Shown: positions 44,209 through 53,278 of the stretch, piece after piece
Layout of the letters: each line of letters begins with the position of its first letter
How positions within the stretch are numbered: position 1 is the stretch's first letter
Source: Streptococcus castoreus DSM 17536
GTDB taxonomy: Bacteria; Bacillota; Bacilli; Lactobacillales; Streptococcaceae
Reading direction: 5' to 3'
DNA: 64,000 nucleotides
Assembly (NCBI RefSeq): GCF_000425025.1
Contig: NZ_AUKZ01000003.1
Coordinates: 1-64,000 of the forward strand
The notes under the pieces: model-generated
The model's input: only the letters and a program-made list of their open reading frames with translations
The model's database searches: none
What the model was told of the DNA's origin: nothing
Program-made: the position numbers and the translations under genes

Positions 44209-45711
44209 TTATTTCTTAAAATGATTATGAATATAGTGTTGATAATTCTTTTCTTCAAGAGATAGGATGATATTTTGGATTTTATGAATATGTGTCCGAG
44301 TTTCAATGTAGTCAAAGTCAGTGACAACCGCATCTTGAGCCAGTTCTTCCTTGACAAAGGGAATTAGTTTTTTATGGGTAATGATGATATCAGCATTAAG
44401 ATCTCTAATATTATAAATATTATCAGCTAATAGATAATAGGAATAAAAAACAATATTTTGGGAAGAAAGGTGTTTATAGATATAATCCGTTAATAGTTGC
44501 GCATTGACAAAATCAGTGGTCAGTAACACGACAGTTATCTTTGGAAGATTATTTCTGATTAATTGTTCGATATGGCGGCAAAATAGGAAAAAATATTGCT
44601 GATTAAGTGATGTTCCTTTTATTTCTTGTAACCAATTCATGACAATCGGTTTGAGTTTTTCTAACACAACGAGATCTCCGGGATAATGATCTAAAGAAAA
44701 ATAATTTTTTTCCGGAATAAACTGTTGCAGATTCAAGATAAAATGGTGTGCAAAATAAACGACAATTCTAAGAAGGGAATCATGATTTTCAGCAGACAAG
44801 GGAATTAAATCTGAAATCGGTTGAAAAAGGGATTGAAAAGAAGTGTTTGAACTTATAATGACTACTATTTGCTCAGTAAGTTCATCAGACCATTTTTGAG
44901 CAGCAAAGGAATTAACTGCAGTAAGATAGACTAGAAAAAGATAGTCTAGGTCATTGGAATCAAGGCGAATCTGTTGTCTGGGTTCTATAATCTGTCCTGC
45001 ACAGTCAGAAAGATAATCGTAGACAGCTATTTCTTTAAGACTGGTTAGCATTTCAGACGATGGAACGTGAACGTGTTTATCATGGCGTTTCCACAATAGA
45101 GTTAGTAAAATGTCGAAAAAAAGAAATGATTCTGACAATGCGTTAGATGCCCTTAAATTAGTCGCCCCCATAAATAAAAATTCACGAATAACCATTTTGT
45201 CTTTAGCAGATACGTGATAAATCTCAATGCCAAATTTAGATTGTAGCAACGCAATAAAATACCTAAGACGATATTCTTCCCCCAAAATAGTATTTTTTGA
45301 AAGTCTAAGGTTAAATTCTTCTAACAGTGGCATAATGGACTCGCGGATACGATAAGCCGCGGAACTTGATAGGAACTGTTGTTTTGCAAAAGAGCTTAGT
45401 GGTTTGTGTTGTGTATCGTTTTGAATTAAAAATTTTAATAATTGCAGGACGTTTGATTTTTGATATAACTCATGTAAATAAAATTCTTTCAGTGAATCCT
45501 TTAAGTGACAGTGTATTTCTCTTTTATCATTGGTTATAGAAAGCTGTTCTTTAAAAATCGTGTTAAGTTCTCGACAATGTTTCATCAATTTTGATGCCGA
45601 CAAGTTTGTTTTCAGACTGGCTTCTGTCAAGGTTAGCGTTGGTGTTCTAAAAAACAGATTAATGAGATTAATTTTATCATTAATTGTTTTTTCAAGGTAT
45701 TTTTCAATCAA
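44209..45711 (-). CDS. rofA: RofA/Nra-family stand-alone regulator
   Basis: A 500-residue regulator of the RofA-like family controlling pilus and adhesin genes. The start is TTG (MIEKYLEKTIND, as in RofA of S. pyogenes) with GAGGAGAG upstream. The N-terminal third has the two helix-turn-helix regions (LTEASLKTNLSASKLMKHCR and FLSSSAAYRIRESIMPLLEE), followed by PRD-like and EIIB-like domains (ITVVLLTTDFVNAQLLTDYI). It is divergent from the pilin remnant at 46007. Nra and RofA cannot be told apart by eye. Confidence 0.88.
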   Translation of the reverse strand: MIEKYLEKTINDKINLINLFFRTPTLTLTEASLKTNLSASKLMKHCRELNTIFKEQLSITNDKREIHCHLKDSLKEFYLHELYQKSNVLQLLKFLIQNDTQHKPLSSFAKQQFLSSSAAYRIRESIMPLLEEFNLRLSKNTILGEEYRLRYFIALLQSKFGIEIYHVSAKDKMVIREFLFMGATNLRASNALSESFLFFDILLTLLWKRHDKHVHVPSSEMLTSLKEIAVYDYLSDCAGQIIEPRQQIRLDSNDLDYLFLVYLTAVNSFAAQKWSDELTEQIVVIISSNTSFQSLFQPISDLIPLSAENHDSLLRIVVYFAHHFILNLQQFIPEKNYFSLDHYPGDLVVLEKLKPIVMNWLQEIKGTSLNQQYFFLFCRHIEQLIRNNLPKITVVLLTTDFVNAQLLTDYIYKHLSSQNIVFYSYYLLADNIYNIRDLNADIIITHKKLIPFVKEELAQDAVVTDFDYIETRTHIHKIQNIILSLEEKNYQHYIHNHFKK

Positions 45712-45931
45712 AAGAGCTCTCTCCTCTCTTTAGTACCGGTAAAAAAGAGTATTTTTGGTAAATATACTCTTTACCATTTTAATGGAAGCAGAAATGATAA
45801 AGCAACTAAACTAGGCAATGGTAGTTTTTTTCAGAATCAAAGGAAAAAACGCGAGAAAAGAAGTTTTAGAGATTAATTTCCCAAAAAAAGAGGAAATCTT
45901 TTGCTATTTTGAGAAAAATTTTGAAGTAAGA

Positions 45932-45943
45932 TATATCTAAATA
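45932..45943 (+). repeat. 12-base motif shared by both pilus promoters, copy 1
   Basis: TATATCTAAATA occurs here before the decayed pilin and again at 49602-49613 before the intact pilus operon. It is a candidate regulator site or a conserved upstream sequence. Confidence 0.5.
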
Positions 45944-46006
45944 TTATAATTTGGATGCTAAAATGATACGGCTGTGTAAGAAAGGAGAGAGGTTTAAGAT
46001 CAATTC

Positions 46007-46910
46007 ATGAATAAAAAACTTAAAAGAATACTTAGCTCTAGTGACGATTGTAGGGCTTCTTTTTACGCCAATTTCAGTGTCAATAAGCTGTGTGTGGTCA
46101 TCGGTGAGTTATGCTGATACGACCCCTGTCAACGAAAGCCAAAATCAAATGTCAACTAAAGCAGATCAGATAGACTTAGTTAACCCTAAGAGTGTAAAAA
46201 AAACTCATTTCAGAGGATAGTCACTTGAAGATGTCGGTAAAAAGTGATAAAGGATTTGCGTCAGAAGCCTCTATGGCAGCTTTGCTAGTAGATCCTAAAA
46301 AAGAGAAAGACCTTGAAACTTATCGCCAAGACATCATTGGGAAATTGCTTGTTGATGGTGCTATTGGAAGGCATCAAAAAAATGAAACAGCTAGTCGTTA
46401 CCACAAACCGATAACGGTAAATATTCTCACCTCTAAACAATCAGCTATTGAAAACTCCTTAAATTCTAACGATTTTGACATCGTTAAAACGATTGACAAT
46501 CCTACTTGGGATGACCATTTTTATCTCTCAAATTTTATCTCTAATAACTATGAGATTTTAAAAAGCGAGTAGCAATCAGCAACAGTCAGTAAGCCAAAAG
46601 AGTTAGACTTTTTATTTGGTGAATATACGGCAGAGTGTTCTCCAACAGATGAAAAACCTGGTAGCAACACGATGAACGTTTATATTCGCTCAACAAAACC
46701 GCTTGGTCTAAAGCCAATGTCACTCGTATTGACAAAAATTCAACCATGATCTTTTAAAAGTAGGGTAAAACGAGCCATTCAAACGAATAACTCCAAAGGA
46801 GAATTAGAACACAAGAAACGCATTGATTGTTTAGGTGATGGGCAAAATCACAGTGGATGATTCAGGAAGTCAACACGACACCTCAGACCTTTATCATCTT
46901 TATCTCGTAA
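46007..46910 (+). pseudogene. Decayed ancillary pilin gene, N-terminal part
   Basis: A signal-peptide-like start (ALVTIVGLLFTPISVSISC, then YADTTPVNESQN) is followed, in other frames, by EDSHLKMSVKSDKGFASEAS, KSAIE-like QSAIENSLNSNDFDIVKTID, YIRSTKPLGLKPM and VDDSGSQHDTSDLY. Every block aligns with the intact VWA pilin at 50067, residues ~70-430. An internal deletion joins YRQDI to GKLLVDGAIG, and stops and frameshifts abound. The VWA domain and cell-wall signal are gone: the sequence runs directly into a sortase. Confidence 0.85.
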
Positions 46911-47430
46911 AATCAATTTACCCATATACCACTACACAACAGATGATATGCTGTCTAGAGGTGCCGGTCATCTATTTAGAAGTGCGTCGCCTGTTGGAGG
47001 AGAAGGGACACATGCAGTTGTCTCAGCACATAGAGGGCTTCCGTCAGCGGAGATGTTCACTAACTTAAATTTAGTGAAAAAAGGGGATATTTTTCACTTT
47101 CGTGTGTTAAACAAAGTGTTGGCTTACAAAGTCGATCAAGTACTAATCGTTGAACCGAATCAAGTAGCTTCACTTTCTGGAGAAATGGGGAAAGATTATG
47201 CCACATTGGTCATTTGTATGCCTTATGGTGTCAATACTAAGCGTCTTTTAATAAGAGGTCACAGGATTGTTTAGCATCATAAAAGGTATCAAAAGAATAA
47301 GCAGTCCGCCAAGCTTATTGATAAAACAAGAATGTGGACAGAATTATTATGTGCTGCTACTGGTGTGATTATCGCCACTATCCTCGTTATGGTATATTCT
47401 CGACTCACAAAAAGAACAGCTAGTAGATAA
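46905..47430 (+). pseudogene. Decayed class C sortase, C-terminal part
   Basis: Starting in mid-protein at INLPIYHYTTDDMLSRGAGH, the frame reads through the catalytic histidine segment AVVSAHRGLPSAEMFT, the catalytic cysteine in ATLVICMPYG (TLxTC in active enzymes) and arginine in LLIRGHRIV. A TAG at 47272 cuts off the C-terminal membrane anchor, which is readable to TAA at 47430 (ATGVIIATILVMVYSR). The first ~100 residues are missing. It resembles SrtC2 of FCT islands more than the three sortases of the intact operon. Confidence 0.85.
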
Positions 47431-48158
47431 TTAGCTGCTTGTTTTTAGGATGTTTAATCATTTTAAACGATTTTATTTTTCAAAAAAACAATGTGTAAAA
47501 TGGGAAATAGGAGTTAAAACTATTTCTAACAAAGTCAATGAGGTTGAAAAATCAAAACAGGTTTTCCAGAAAAATTATGAATACAAGAAACTGCCACCTA
47601 AATCACAGCAAAATCATTCACAAAAAATTCAAAATCCAATTCCAAGCACAGAAGAATCGTTGAGTAAATTGGCTTGGTTTGTATTGTCATTTTGATCATG
47701 ACTGCTTTAAGAGATAAACTAATAGTTGATTCTTTGGGAATCGAATCTGGATTAAAAAACGTTGACTTTCTGATAATGGCTTATGCAAATGAAAGTTGAC
47801 ATCTAAAAAGAATCGAGCGGTTCTTTATTATTTCCTTGAATCCATTTTCTATAAGCTTTGGCTGGATAGTCATTGAAATAAATAGGGAAGTGAGATCAAC
47901 TAAAAACCGATAAGTCTTAATCAAGGCATTATCGGTTTTTTGATAGACCGAAACACGTTTTTTGTACGTTATTTTCATTATGGCTTCAAGCCAGTTTTTC
48001 TCGAAGAGGAAAACAAGAAAACCACCAGCTAGGCTGGTGGCTAACAAGGCTTCTAGCTTCCAACTATTATATTATAGGATTCATGTGCAGTAGCTTTTTA
48101 TGAATTTTCTTTTTTCTAATGGCACAATGTCATGATGATTATAAAGTCTTGTAACATG
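47431..48158. other. Decayed DNA between pilin remnant and msmR
   Basis: An 81-codon open frame at 47450-47695 with LPPKSQQNHSQKIQNPIPST then EESLSKLAWF could be a leftover cell-wall protein end, but is not convincing. On the minus strand an open frame at 47781-48047 has an IS256-like ring (YQKTDNALIKTYRFLVDLTS). Neither is called a gene. Confidence 0.4.
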
Positions 48159-49367
48159 TCATTTATTGACATGTTTTTCTTGCTTATTCAAAAATTCTTT
48201 TGAGGACATGCCGGTATATTTTTTGAAGGTTTTGAGGAAATGCGTCATATCGTAAAAATGTAAAACTTTTGCGACCTCTCCTACAGGCATGCCTCTTTTT
48301 AAGAGTAACTTAGCCTCTTGGATTTTTGCTTTTAGGATATGACTTTGTAAGGAAATATCCGAGTATTTTTTGAAAACTAAGCGCAAATGGGATTCAGATA
48401 TATAAAGATGATTTGCAATATCAGATACTCTTAATTTGGAATACAAATGATTATTCACGTAATGAAGTATGCTATTGTACATCTGTCGTTTATCTGAAAT
48501 ACTCTTGTTAGCTAACGACTCGGAAAAACTGAGAATAGCTGCTGCTCTAATTCGGAGAACTTCAACGGGATTAGTTGCTTCTTCGGTCATTTTTAGGAAC
48601 TGTTTCACTTGTGCGTCATTTTTTGCGACATCTGTATTTTCAGTGAAACTTAGTTCAAGTAGTTTGGTAAGGTATATGACAGAAAGATTTTTTTCAGCCC
48701 TTAAAATGGAAATGGAGGAATTGCTGATACCAAATAGGGGAATACGGTTGATTTCTTCTTTGAGCAAACTCGTATTACCTAATTTAACGAGGTTAATAAT
48801 GTGATTTAAATGGTTTAGAGCATTTGGAAGATGAAAAGAAGGGACGTTTTCCAATTCTAAATTAGCAATGAATTGAGGTTCGGCTAAGATAACCTGTGCT
48901 TTTTGCATCATGTTGCGGATGGTTTGCTGACAGTTCTGCTCAAATGTTGTTTGGAAAAAGGCATCAATAGTGATCATAAGGCTACGAATTTGGTTGATAG
49001 AAAAACAAGGAACGGTTGACATATAATTTAAAAGTTCTTCTTTTTCTTTAAACGAATAGCGTTCTAAAAAACGCTCAACAATCTTTTCACGATAGTCTTC
49101 ATCAAGAAGGTAAAGGTAAAATGGACCAATTGAGATAAAATGATGACTTGCTGGGAAAATTAAAAAAGATTCCTCAAAGAGCCCTTCGTAAAAGGTTAGA
49201 TCAGCATCAAGGGGAATTTTTAAATTTTTAATGAGTTGATAGTAAGGCAATAAATATTCCGTATTTCCGTAAGATTGGATGAGTTCGTACTTGTCAGAAA
49301 TTACTAAAATGGGTAATTGGGATAAGGCATGCAAGGCATGAACGTATTTTAAGTCAAATGAAACCAA
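48159..49367 (-). CDS. msmR: AraC-family regulator (MsmR-like)
   Basis: A 402-residue regulator with a C-terminal AraC/XylS domain: two helix-turn-helices at RVSDIANHLYISESHLRLVF and MPVGEVAKVLHFYDMTHFLK, then FKKYTGMSSKEF. The N-terminal ~290 residues are the variable sensing part. MsmR lies in the FCT region of S. pyogenes and regulates pilus genes. Start is apparently TTG without a ribosome site, so the first codon is uncertain. It is divergent from the pilus operon with a ~700-base spacer. Confidence 0.82.
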   Translation of the reverse strand: MVSFDLKYVHALHALSQLPILVISDKYELIQSYGNTEYLLPYYQLIKNLKIPLDADLTFYEGLFEESFLIFPASHHFISIGPFYLYLLDEDYREKIVERFLERYSFKEKEELLNYMSTVPCFSINQIRSLMITIDAFFQTTFEQNCQQTIRNMMQKAQVILAEPQFIANLELENVPSFHLPNALNHLNHIINLVKLGNTSLLKEEINRIPLFGISNSSISILRAEKNLSVIYLTKLLELSFTENTDVAKNDAQVKQFLKMTEEATNPVEVLRIRAAAILSFSESLANKSISDKRQMYNSILHYVNNHLYSKLRVSDIANHLYISESHLRLVFKKYSDISLQSHILKAKIQEAKLLLKRGMPVGEVAKVLHFYDMTHFLKTFKKYTGMSSKEFLNKQEKHVNK

Positions 49368-49601
49368 TTAGATAGCTCGCTTTCGTTGATGGTAATTAGC
49401 CAGAGAGACGGTTATCTATTTATTTTTAGTGACCTATTTTGACTTTTATTGCATTAACGGTTTAAATAAAAAGCCATAAAATAACAAATAATGATAAAAA
49501 TTCTCTCTCCACTCGATCATTATACTAATCATGCTTTGCGGAAAAAATCTGATAAACCGACTTATAATTGTAAAATTCAATAAAAATAAGTAAAAAACAG
49601 C

Positions 49602-49613
49602 TATATCTAAATA
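49602..49613 (+). repeat. 12-base motif shared by both pilus promoters, copy 2
   Basis: TATATCTAAATA, identical to 45932-45943, lies 27 bases before the TATAAT at 49641. Shared presence ahead of two pilin genes suggests a common operator, perhaps of RofA or MsmR. Confidence 0.5.
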
Positions 49614-49683
49614 AGTCGGTATTTTTAATAAACAATTCTGTATAATTGGGAGTTGTCAATAGCACCTAACACAGCAAAAGTTT

Positions 49684-49766
49684 ATGGAGAGAGATTTTGT
49701 TTAAGCTGAAAACAGCTACCCTATAGACACGCTAAAAGTTATAACATTAGCAGAATCTCTCTCCAT
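49684..49766 (+). repeat. Large inverted repeat in the pilus leader
   Basis: ATGGAGAGAGATT (49684-49696) and AATCTCTCTCCAT (49754-49766) are perfect complements 57 bases apart, with smaller pairing (AGCTGAAAACAGCT) inside. In RNA they form a long-range stem 30 bases after the predicted transcription start. Confidence 0.75.
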
Positions 49767-50066
49767 CATCTTCTAATATTAGTTAGACCACTAGTCACTT
49801 AGGAAATAAAATTAGGTGATTTTACCAAATAATCACCACAAGAAAGTTAATGTTTATCTCAAATACAATAAAAAGTGATACAAAAAGGTAGAAATCGATT
49901 CATTGAAGGGTGCTATAAATTTTACTGATAGGAAGATGGTAGAATATCAATAATAATCAAATACATCAAAAATCTATCGAGGAGAAGGTGGATTTTTATT
50001 ACGGATGTAGGGCATTTTCCTAGGGAAGGAAAATTAAGCAGGAGAGAATATTGGAACATAATATTG

Positions 50067-53000
50067 ATGACGAGAATGAATAAAAACGTAATACAAAAGC
50101 TATGTCGAATAGTCGCCGTTTCAGGACTAATTCTAAGCCAATTAGGAGGTATTGGTTTACCACTCAGTTACGCTGAAATTAATGAAAATATAAGCACTTC
50201 TATAAGTAGCGAGACTGGAAAACTGACTGATAGTGAACAGCATAAGAGCAAGGAGACTTCTCTAAAAGAGCTTGTTTCGGAAGACAGTCACTTGAAAATG
50301 ACTATAAAAAGCGAGGCAGGGTTTCAGTCAGGAGATATCATCATGGCTTCATTAGCAGCCTCTAAGGAGGATAAGGCGCTGAATCAGTATCGTCACGATA
50401 TCGCAAAGGTCTCCCGACATTTAAGAGGACAAGGTAAAGTCATTGTTGATGCTCGTGTTGTTACGCTTAACCATCAAACAAAGCAGGAAGGTGCCATAAC
50501 GGCAACACTAACATTCAAGAAAGGCTTGTTTTTAAACGGCATATCAGCTAGTAATAAGAACTTAAGAGTAGGTTTGGTGTCATCTAGTGACAAGGTTCAA
50601 CTGGCTGAAGTTACTGCCGATACCAGAGAAGACAGTCTTATTAAAACAATAACCTATACAGGCAGTCTGAGCCAGCGTATTGTCGTTGTCACGACACGTG
50701 ATCTTAAGGAAGAAGAGACACTTGATTTGGGGCAATACGGTCGCTTATTGATTGATGGAGCAGTTAGCAAACGTGATGAGAAAGATTCCGTTGGTTTACT
50801 TAGTAAAGCCATGACCATTAATATTCTGACTCCCAAAAAATCAGCCATTGAAAGTTCTCTCAATCCTGATGATTTTGAGACTGTTAAGACGATTGATAAT
50901 CTCTACACTTGGAATGACCAGTTCTATCTCTTAGATTTTATTTCTAAACAATATGAGGTCTTAAAAACTGACTACCAATCAGCCAAGGACAGTAACCCAC
51001 AAACACGAGACGTTTTGTTTGGCGAATATGCTGTTGAGTCTCTAGTAACGGATAAAGGTCGTAACAACACGATTAACATTTATATTCGTTCAACAAAACC
51101 GCTTGGCTTAAAACCAATGGGAGCAGCACCGGCAGCACTCCAGCCCCGTGCTTTTCGCTCCTTGACCCCCAGATCAACTAGAATGAGGAGGTCTGCCCCA
51201 GTCGAGAAACCCAAAGGTGAATTGGAGCACCATAAACGGATTGACTATTTAGGAGATAACCAAAATAATCCTGATACCACCGTTGATGATTCAGGGAGTC
51301 AGCATGACACTTCAGACCTTTATCGCCTCTATCTTGATATGACAGGTAAGAAAAATCCCCTGGATATTCTTGTTGTTGTGGATAAGTCAGGAAGTATGCA
51401 AGATGGGATAGGTGTAACTGAGAAGTATAGATACGTTGCCCAGAGATGGGATCCCTATGATGGAGGGTGGCATTATGAAACTTTTGACTATGATACGTAT
51501 CAAGGAAATAGTTTTAGTAAAGGCAATATTAATTATTCATATCGGGGTAAAGTTCAAGTATCTTCTGGTACGAGACGTGACCAAGCTGTTAAAGAAGCGT
51601 TACTAGGGGATAGTGGTCTATTAAAAAAATTTACTGAGATTAATTCGAAAAATAACGTAGGAGTTATTGGATTTCAAGGAAGTATCGATTATTTATCTGG
51701 TAAACAATATCAAAAACCAAATGGAACGATAGGATACCAACCAAGTGAAGAAACTAGTAAAGATGCAGATGTTTTACAACAGTGGACTCACACTCCAAAC
51801 TTAGATTCAAATCAATTAACAGCAATGAATAATAACGGGACAAACTATCATGCTGCTCTGTTAAAAGCTGAGGAAATGCTTAATCAAGTTGCAGGTAATG
51901 GTCATCGAAAGATTATGGTTTTTATCAGTGATGGGGTACCAACCTTTTATTTTGAGAAAGATGGATATCGAAATGGAAATGGAACAACACAACCACAAAA
52001 TGTATTGGACTCACAACAAGGAACAAAGCTAGCTATTGATCAGTTTAAAGAAAGAAATCCTGATTTATCTCTTTATACTTTAGGTGTTTCTAAAGACATC
52101 AATAGTGACACAGCAAGTTCTAGTCCTGTTGTCCTAAAATACTTATCAGGTGAAGGGTATTACTACGGTATTACGGATACGGCAGAACTAGAAAAAACTG
52201 CAAATAAAATCGTTGAAGACAGTAAAATTTCTAACTTAAATATTTCAGATACGTTAAGTCAGTATGTGGATTACTATGAGCAACAACCTGACTTGCTTGT
52301 TACTAGAACCTCAAAGTCTACAAAAGAGGTTCAAACGCTATTTAAAGATAATCGGATAACTAATGAGGGGAAAGACATTATTGATAAAGTCTTGTTCACT
52401 CCAAAAACTGATAGTCAACCAAAAGGCAAAGTCACTCTAACCTTTAAACCTGATTATAAGGTTGATGATGAATATACCTATACGCTTTCTTTTAATGTGA
52501 AAGCTTCAGATGAAGCCTATGAAAAGTATAAGGACAAACAAGGACAGTATGAAGAAAAAGGTGATTCAGATACGGACTATAAGGAAAATCAAACCAGTTC
52601 TGGAAAAGGTGGTTTGCCTTCTAATTCAGATGCTTCGGTTAATTACATGGCAGACGGTCGTTCACAAAAATTAGCTTATAAGCAACCCGTGATTCAGGTG
52701 AAAACAATACCAATTAGGTTTACCAAAGTGGATGCTGATGACAGTCAGAAAAAACTTGACGGTGTTAATTTTGAACTCCGTAAAGCGGACAAGAAAACCA
52801 TCTGGGAGAAGGGGACAACGGCTTCAAATGGCCAACTAGAGTTTAAATACCTCCAAAAAGGTAAAACCTATTATCTATATGAAACGAAGGCAAAAGGAGG
52901 CTATGGCCTACCTAGGGATCCTTGGGAAGTAAAGGTTGATCCTAAGGGAAATATCACTGTTACTGGACAAGATAATAAAGTCATTTCATCTGATAATGAG

Positions 53001-53135
53001 AAAACTTATGTCCTTAAAAATCACAGAGTGGCTTACCCAGAAACAGGAGGATTAGGAACGATTATCTTTACACAAGTTGGTCTAATCTTAATCGGTATAT
53101 CGGGTATCTTATACTATCAAAGAAGCCGAAAATGA
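50067..53135 (+). CDS. Ancillary (tip) pilin with VWA adhesion domain
   Basis: About 1022 residues, similar in layout to GBS104 and RrgA tip adhesins. Signal peptide ends near SYAEINEN. A VWA domain (~residues 430-740) has the MIDAS residues in DILVVVDKSGSMQDG, GTNYHAAL and FISDGVPTF, with an inserted Tyr/Gly-rich loop (RWDPYDGGWHYETFDYDTYQ). A CnaB domain follows (~residues 890-1000, IRFTKVDADDSQKKL to YLYETKAKGGYG). The sorting signal is YPETGG plus helix and RSRK. The start may be TTG 50064, ATG 50067 or ATG 50076; no strong ribosome site decides. Confidence 0.9.
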   Translation: MTRMNKNVIQKLCRIVAVSGLILSQLGGIGLPLSYAEINENISTSISSETGKLTDSEQHKSKETSLKELVSEDSHLKMTIKSEAGFQSGDIIMASLAASKEDKALNQYRHDIAKVSRHLRGQGKVIVDARVVTLNHQTKQEGAITATLTFKKGLFLNGISASNKNLRVGLVSSSDKVQLAEVTADTREDSLIKTITYTGSLSQRIVVVTTRDLKEEETLDLGQYGRLLIDGAVSKRDEKDSVGLLSKAMTINILTPKKSAIESSLNPDDFETVKTIDNLYTWNDQFYLLDFISKQYEVLKTDYQSAKDSNPQTRDVLFGEYAVESLVTDKGRNNTINIYIRSTKPLGLKPMGAAPAALQPRAFRSLTPRSTRMRRSAPVEKPKGELEHHKRIDYLGDNQNNPDTTVDDSGSQHDTSDLYRLYLDMTGKKNPLDILVVVDKSGSMQDGIGVTEKYRYVAQRWDPYDGGWHYETFDYDTYQGNSFSKGNINYSYRGKVQVSSGTRRDQAVKEALLGDSGLLKKFTEINSKNNVGVIGFQGSIDYLSGKQYQKPNGTIGYQPSEETSKDADVLQQWTHTPNLDSNQLTAMNNNGTNYHAALLKAEEMLNQVAGNGHRKIMVFISDGVPTFYFEKDGYRNGNGTTQPQNVLDSQQGTKLAIDQFKERNPDLSLYTLGVSKDINSDTASSSPVVLKYLSGEGYYYGITDTAELEKTANKIVEDSKISNLNISDTLSQYVDYYEQQPDLLVTRTSKSTKEVQTLFKDNRITNEGKDIIDKVLFTPKTDSQPKGKVTLTFKPDYKVDDEYTYTLSFNVKASDEAYEKYKDKQGQYEEKGDSDTDYKENQTSSGKGGLPSNSDASVNYMADGRSQKLAYKQPVIQVKTIPIRFTKVDADDSQKKLDGVNFELRKADKKTIWEKGTTASNGQLEFKYLQKGKTYYLYETKAKGGYGLPRDPWEVKVDPKGNITVTGQDNKVISSDNEKTYVLKNHRVAYPETGGLGTIIFTQVGLILIGISGILYYQRSRK

Positions 53136-53278
53136 TTCGATAGTGGTGAGTCTTATGATTAAAAAGTTTAAGAATAGCGAGTAGGAGAGTTTAGAAACGG
53201 TAACCTTTAAGGGCGTATTGGGAGGAAAGTTGAACTAGCCTTTCATAAAATGGAGAGAAAATAATCAAGGAGAGAGTA

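Larger units (their letters stand above)
49368..50066. promoter_or_regulatory. Long regulatory region of the pilus operon
   Basis: About 700 bases with no gene. A TGTATAAT extended -10 at 49639-49646 gives a leader of ~410 bases. Within the leader is a 13-base perfect inverted repeat; upstream is the motif shared with the decayed pilin, and a third copy of the CTCTCTCC tract at 49502-49511. Confidence 0.5.

Noticed and set aside
47450-47695. 81-codon frame with a NPIPSTEE run that could be a sorting signal
   Set aside because: IPSTE lacks the glycine of LPXTG-type signals, the following helix is broken by a stop, and no repeat or signal peptide was seen.
47781-48047. Minus-strand 88-codon frame resembling the end of an IS256 transposase
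   Set aside because: Similarity is limited to a short loose pattern; not enough to call.
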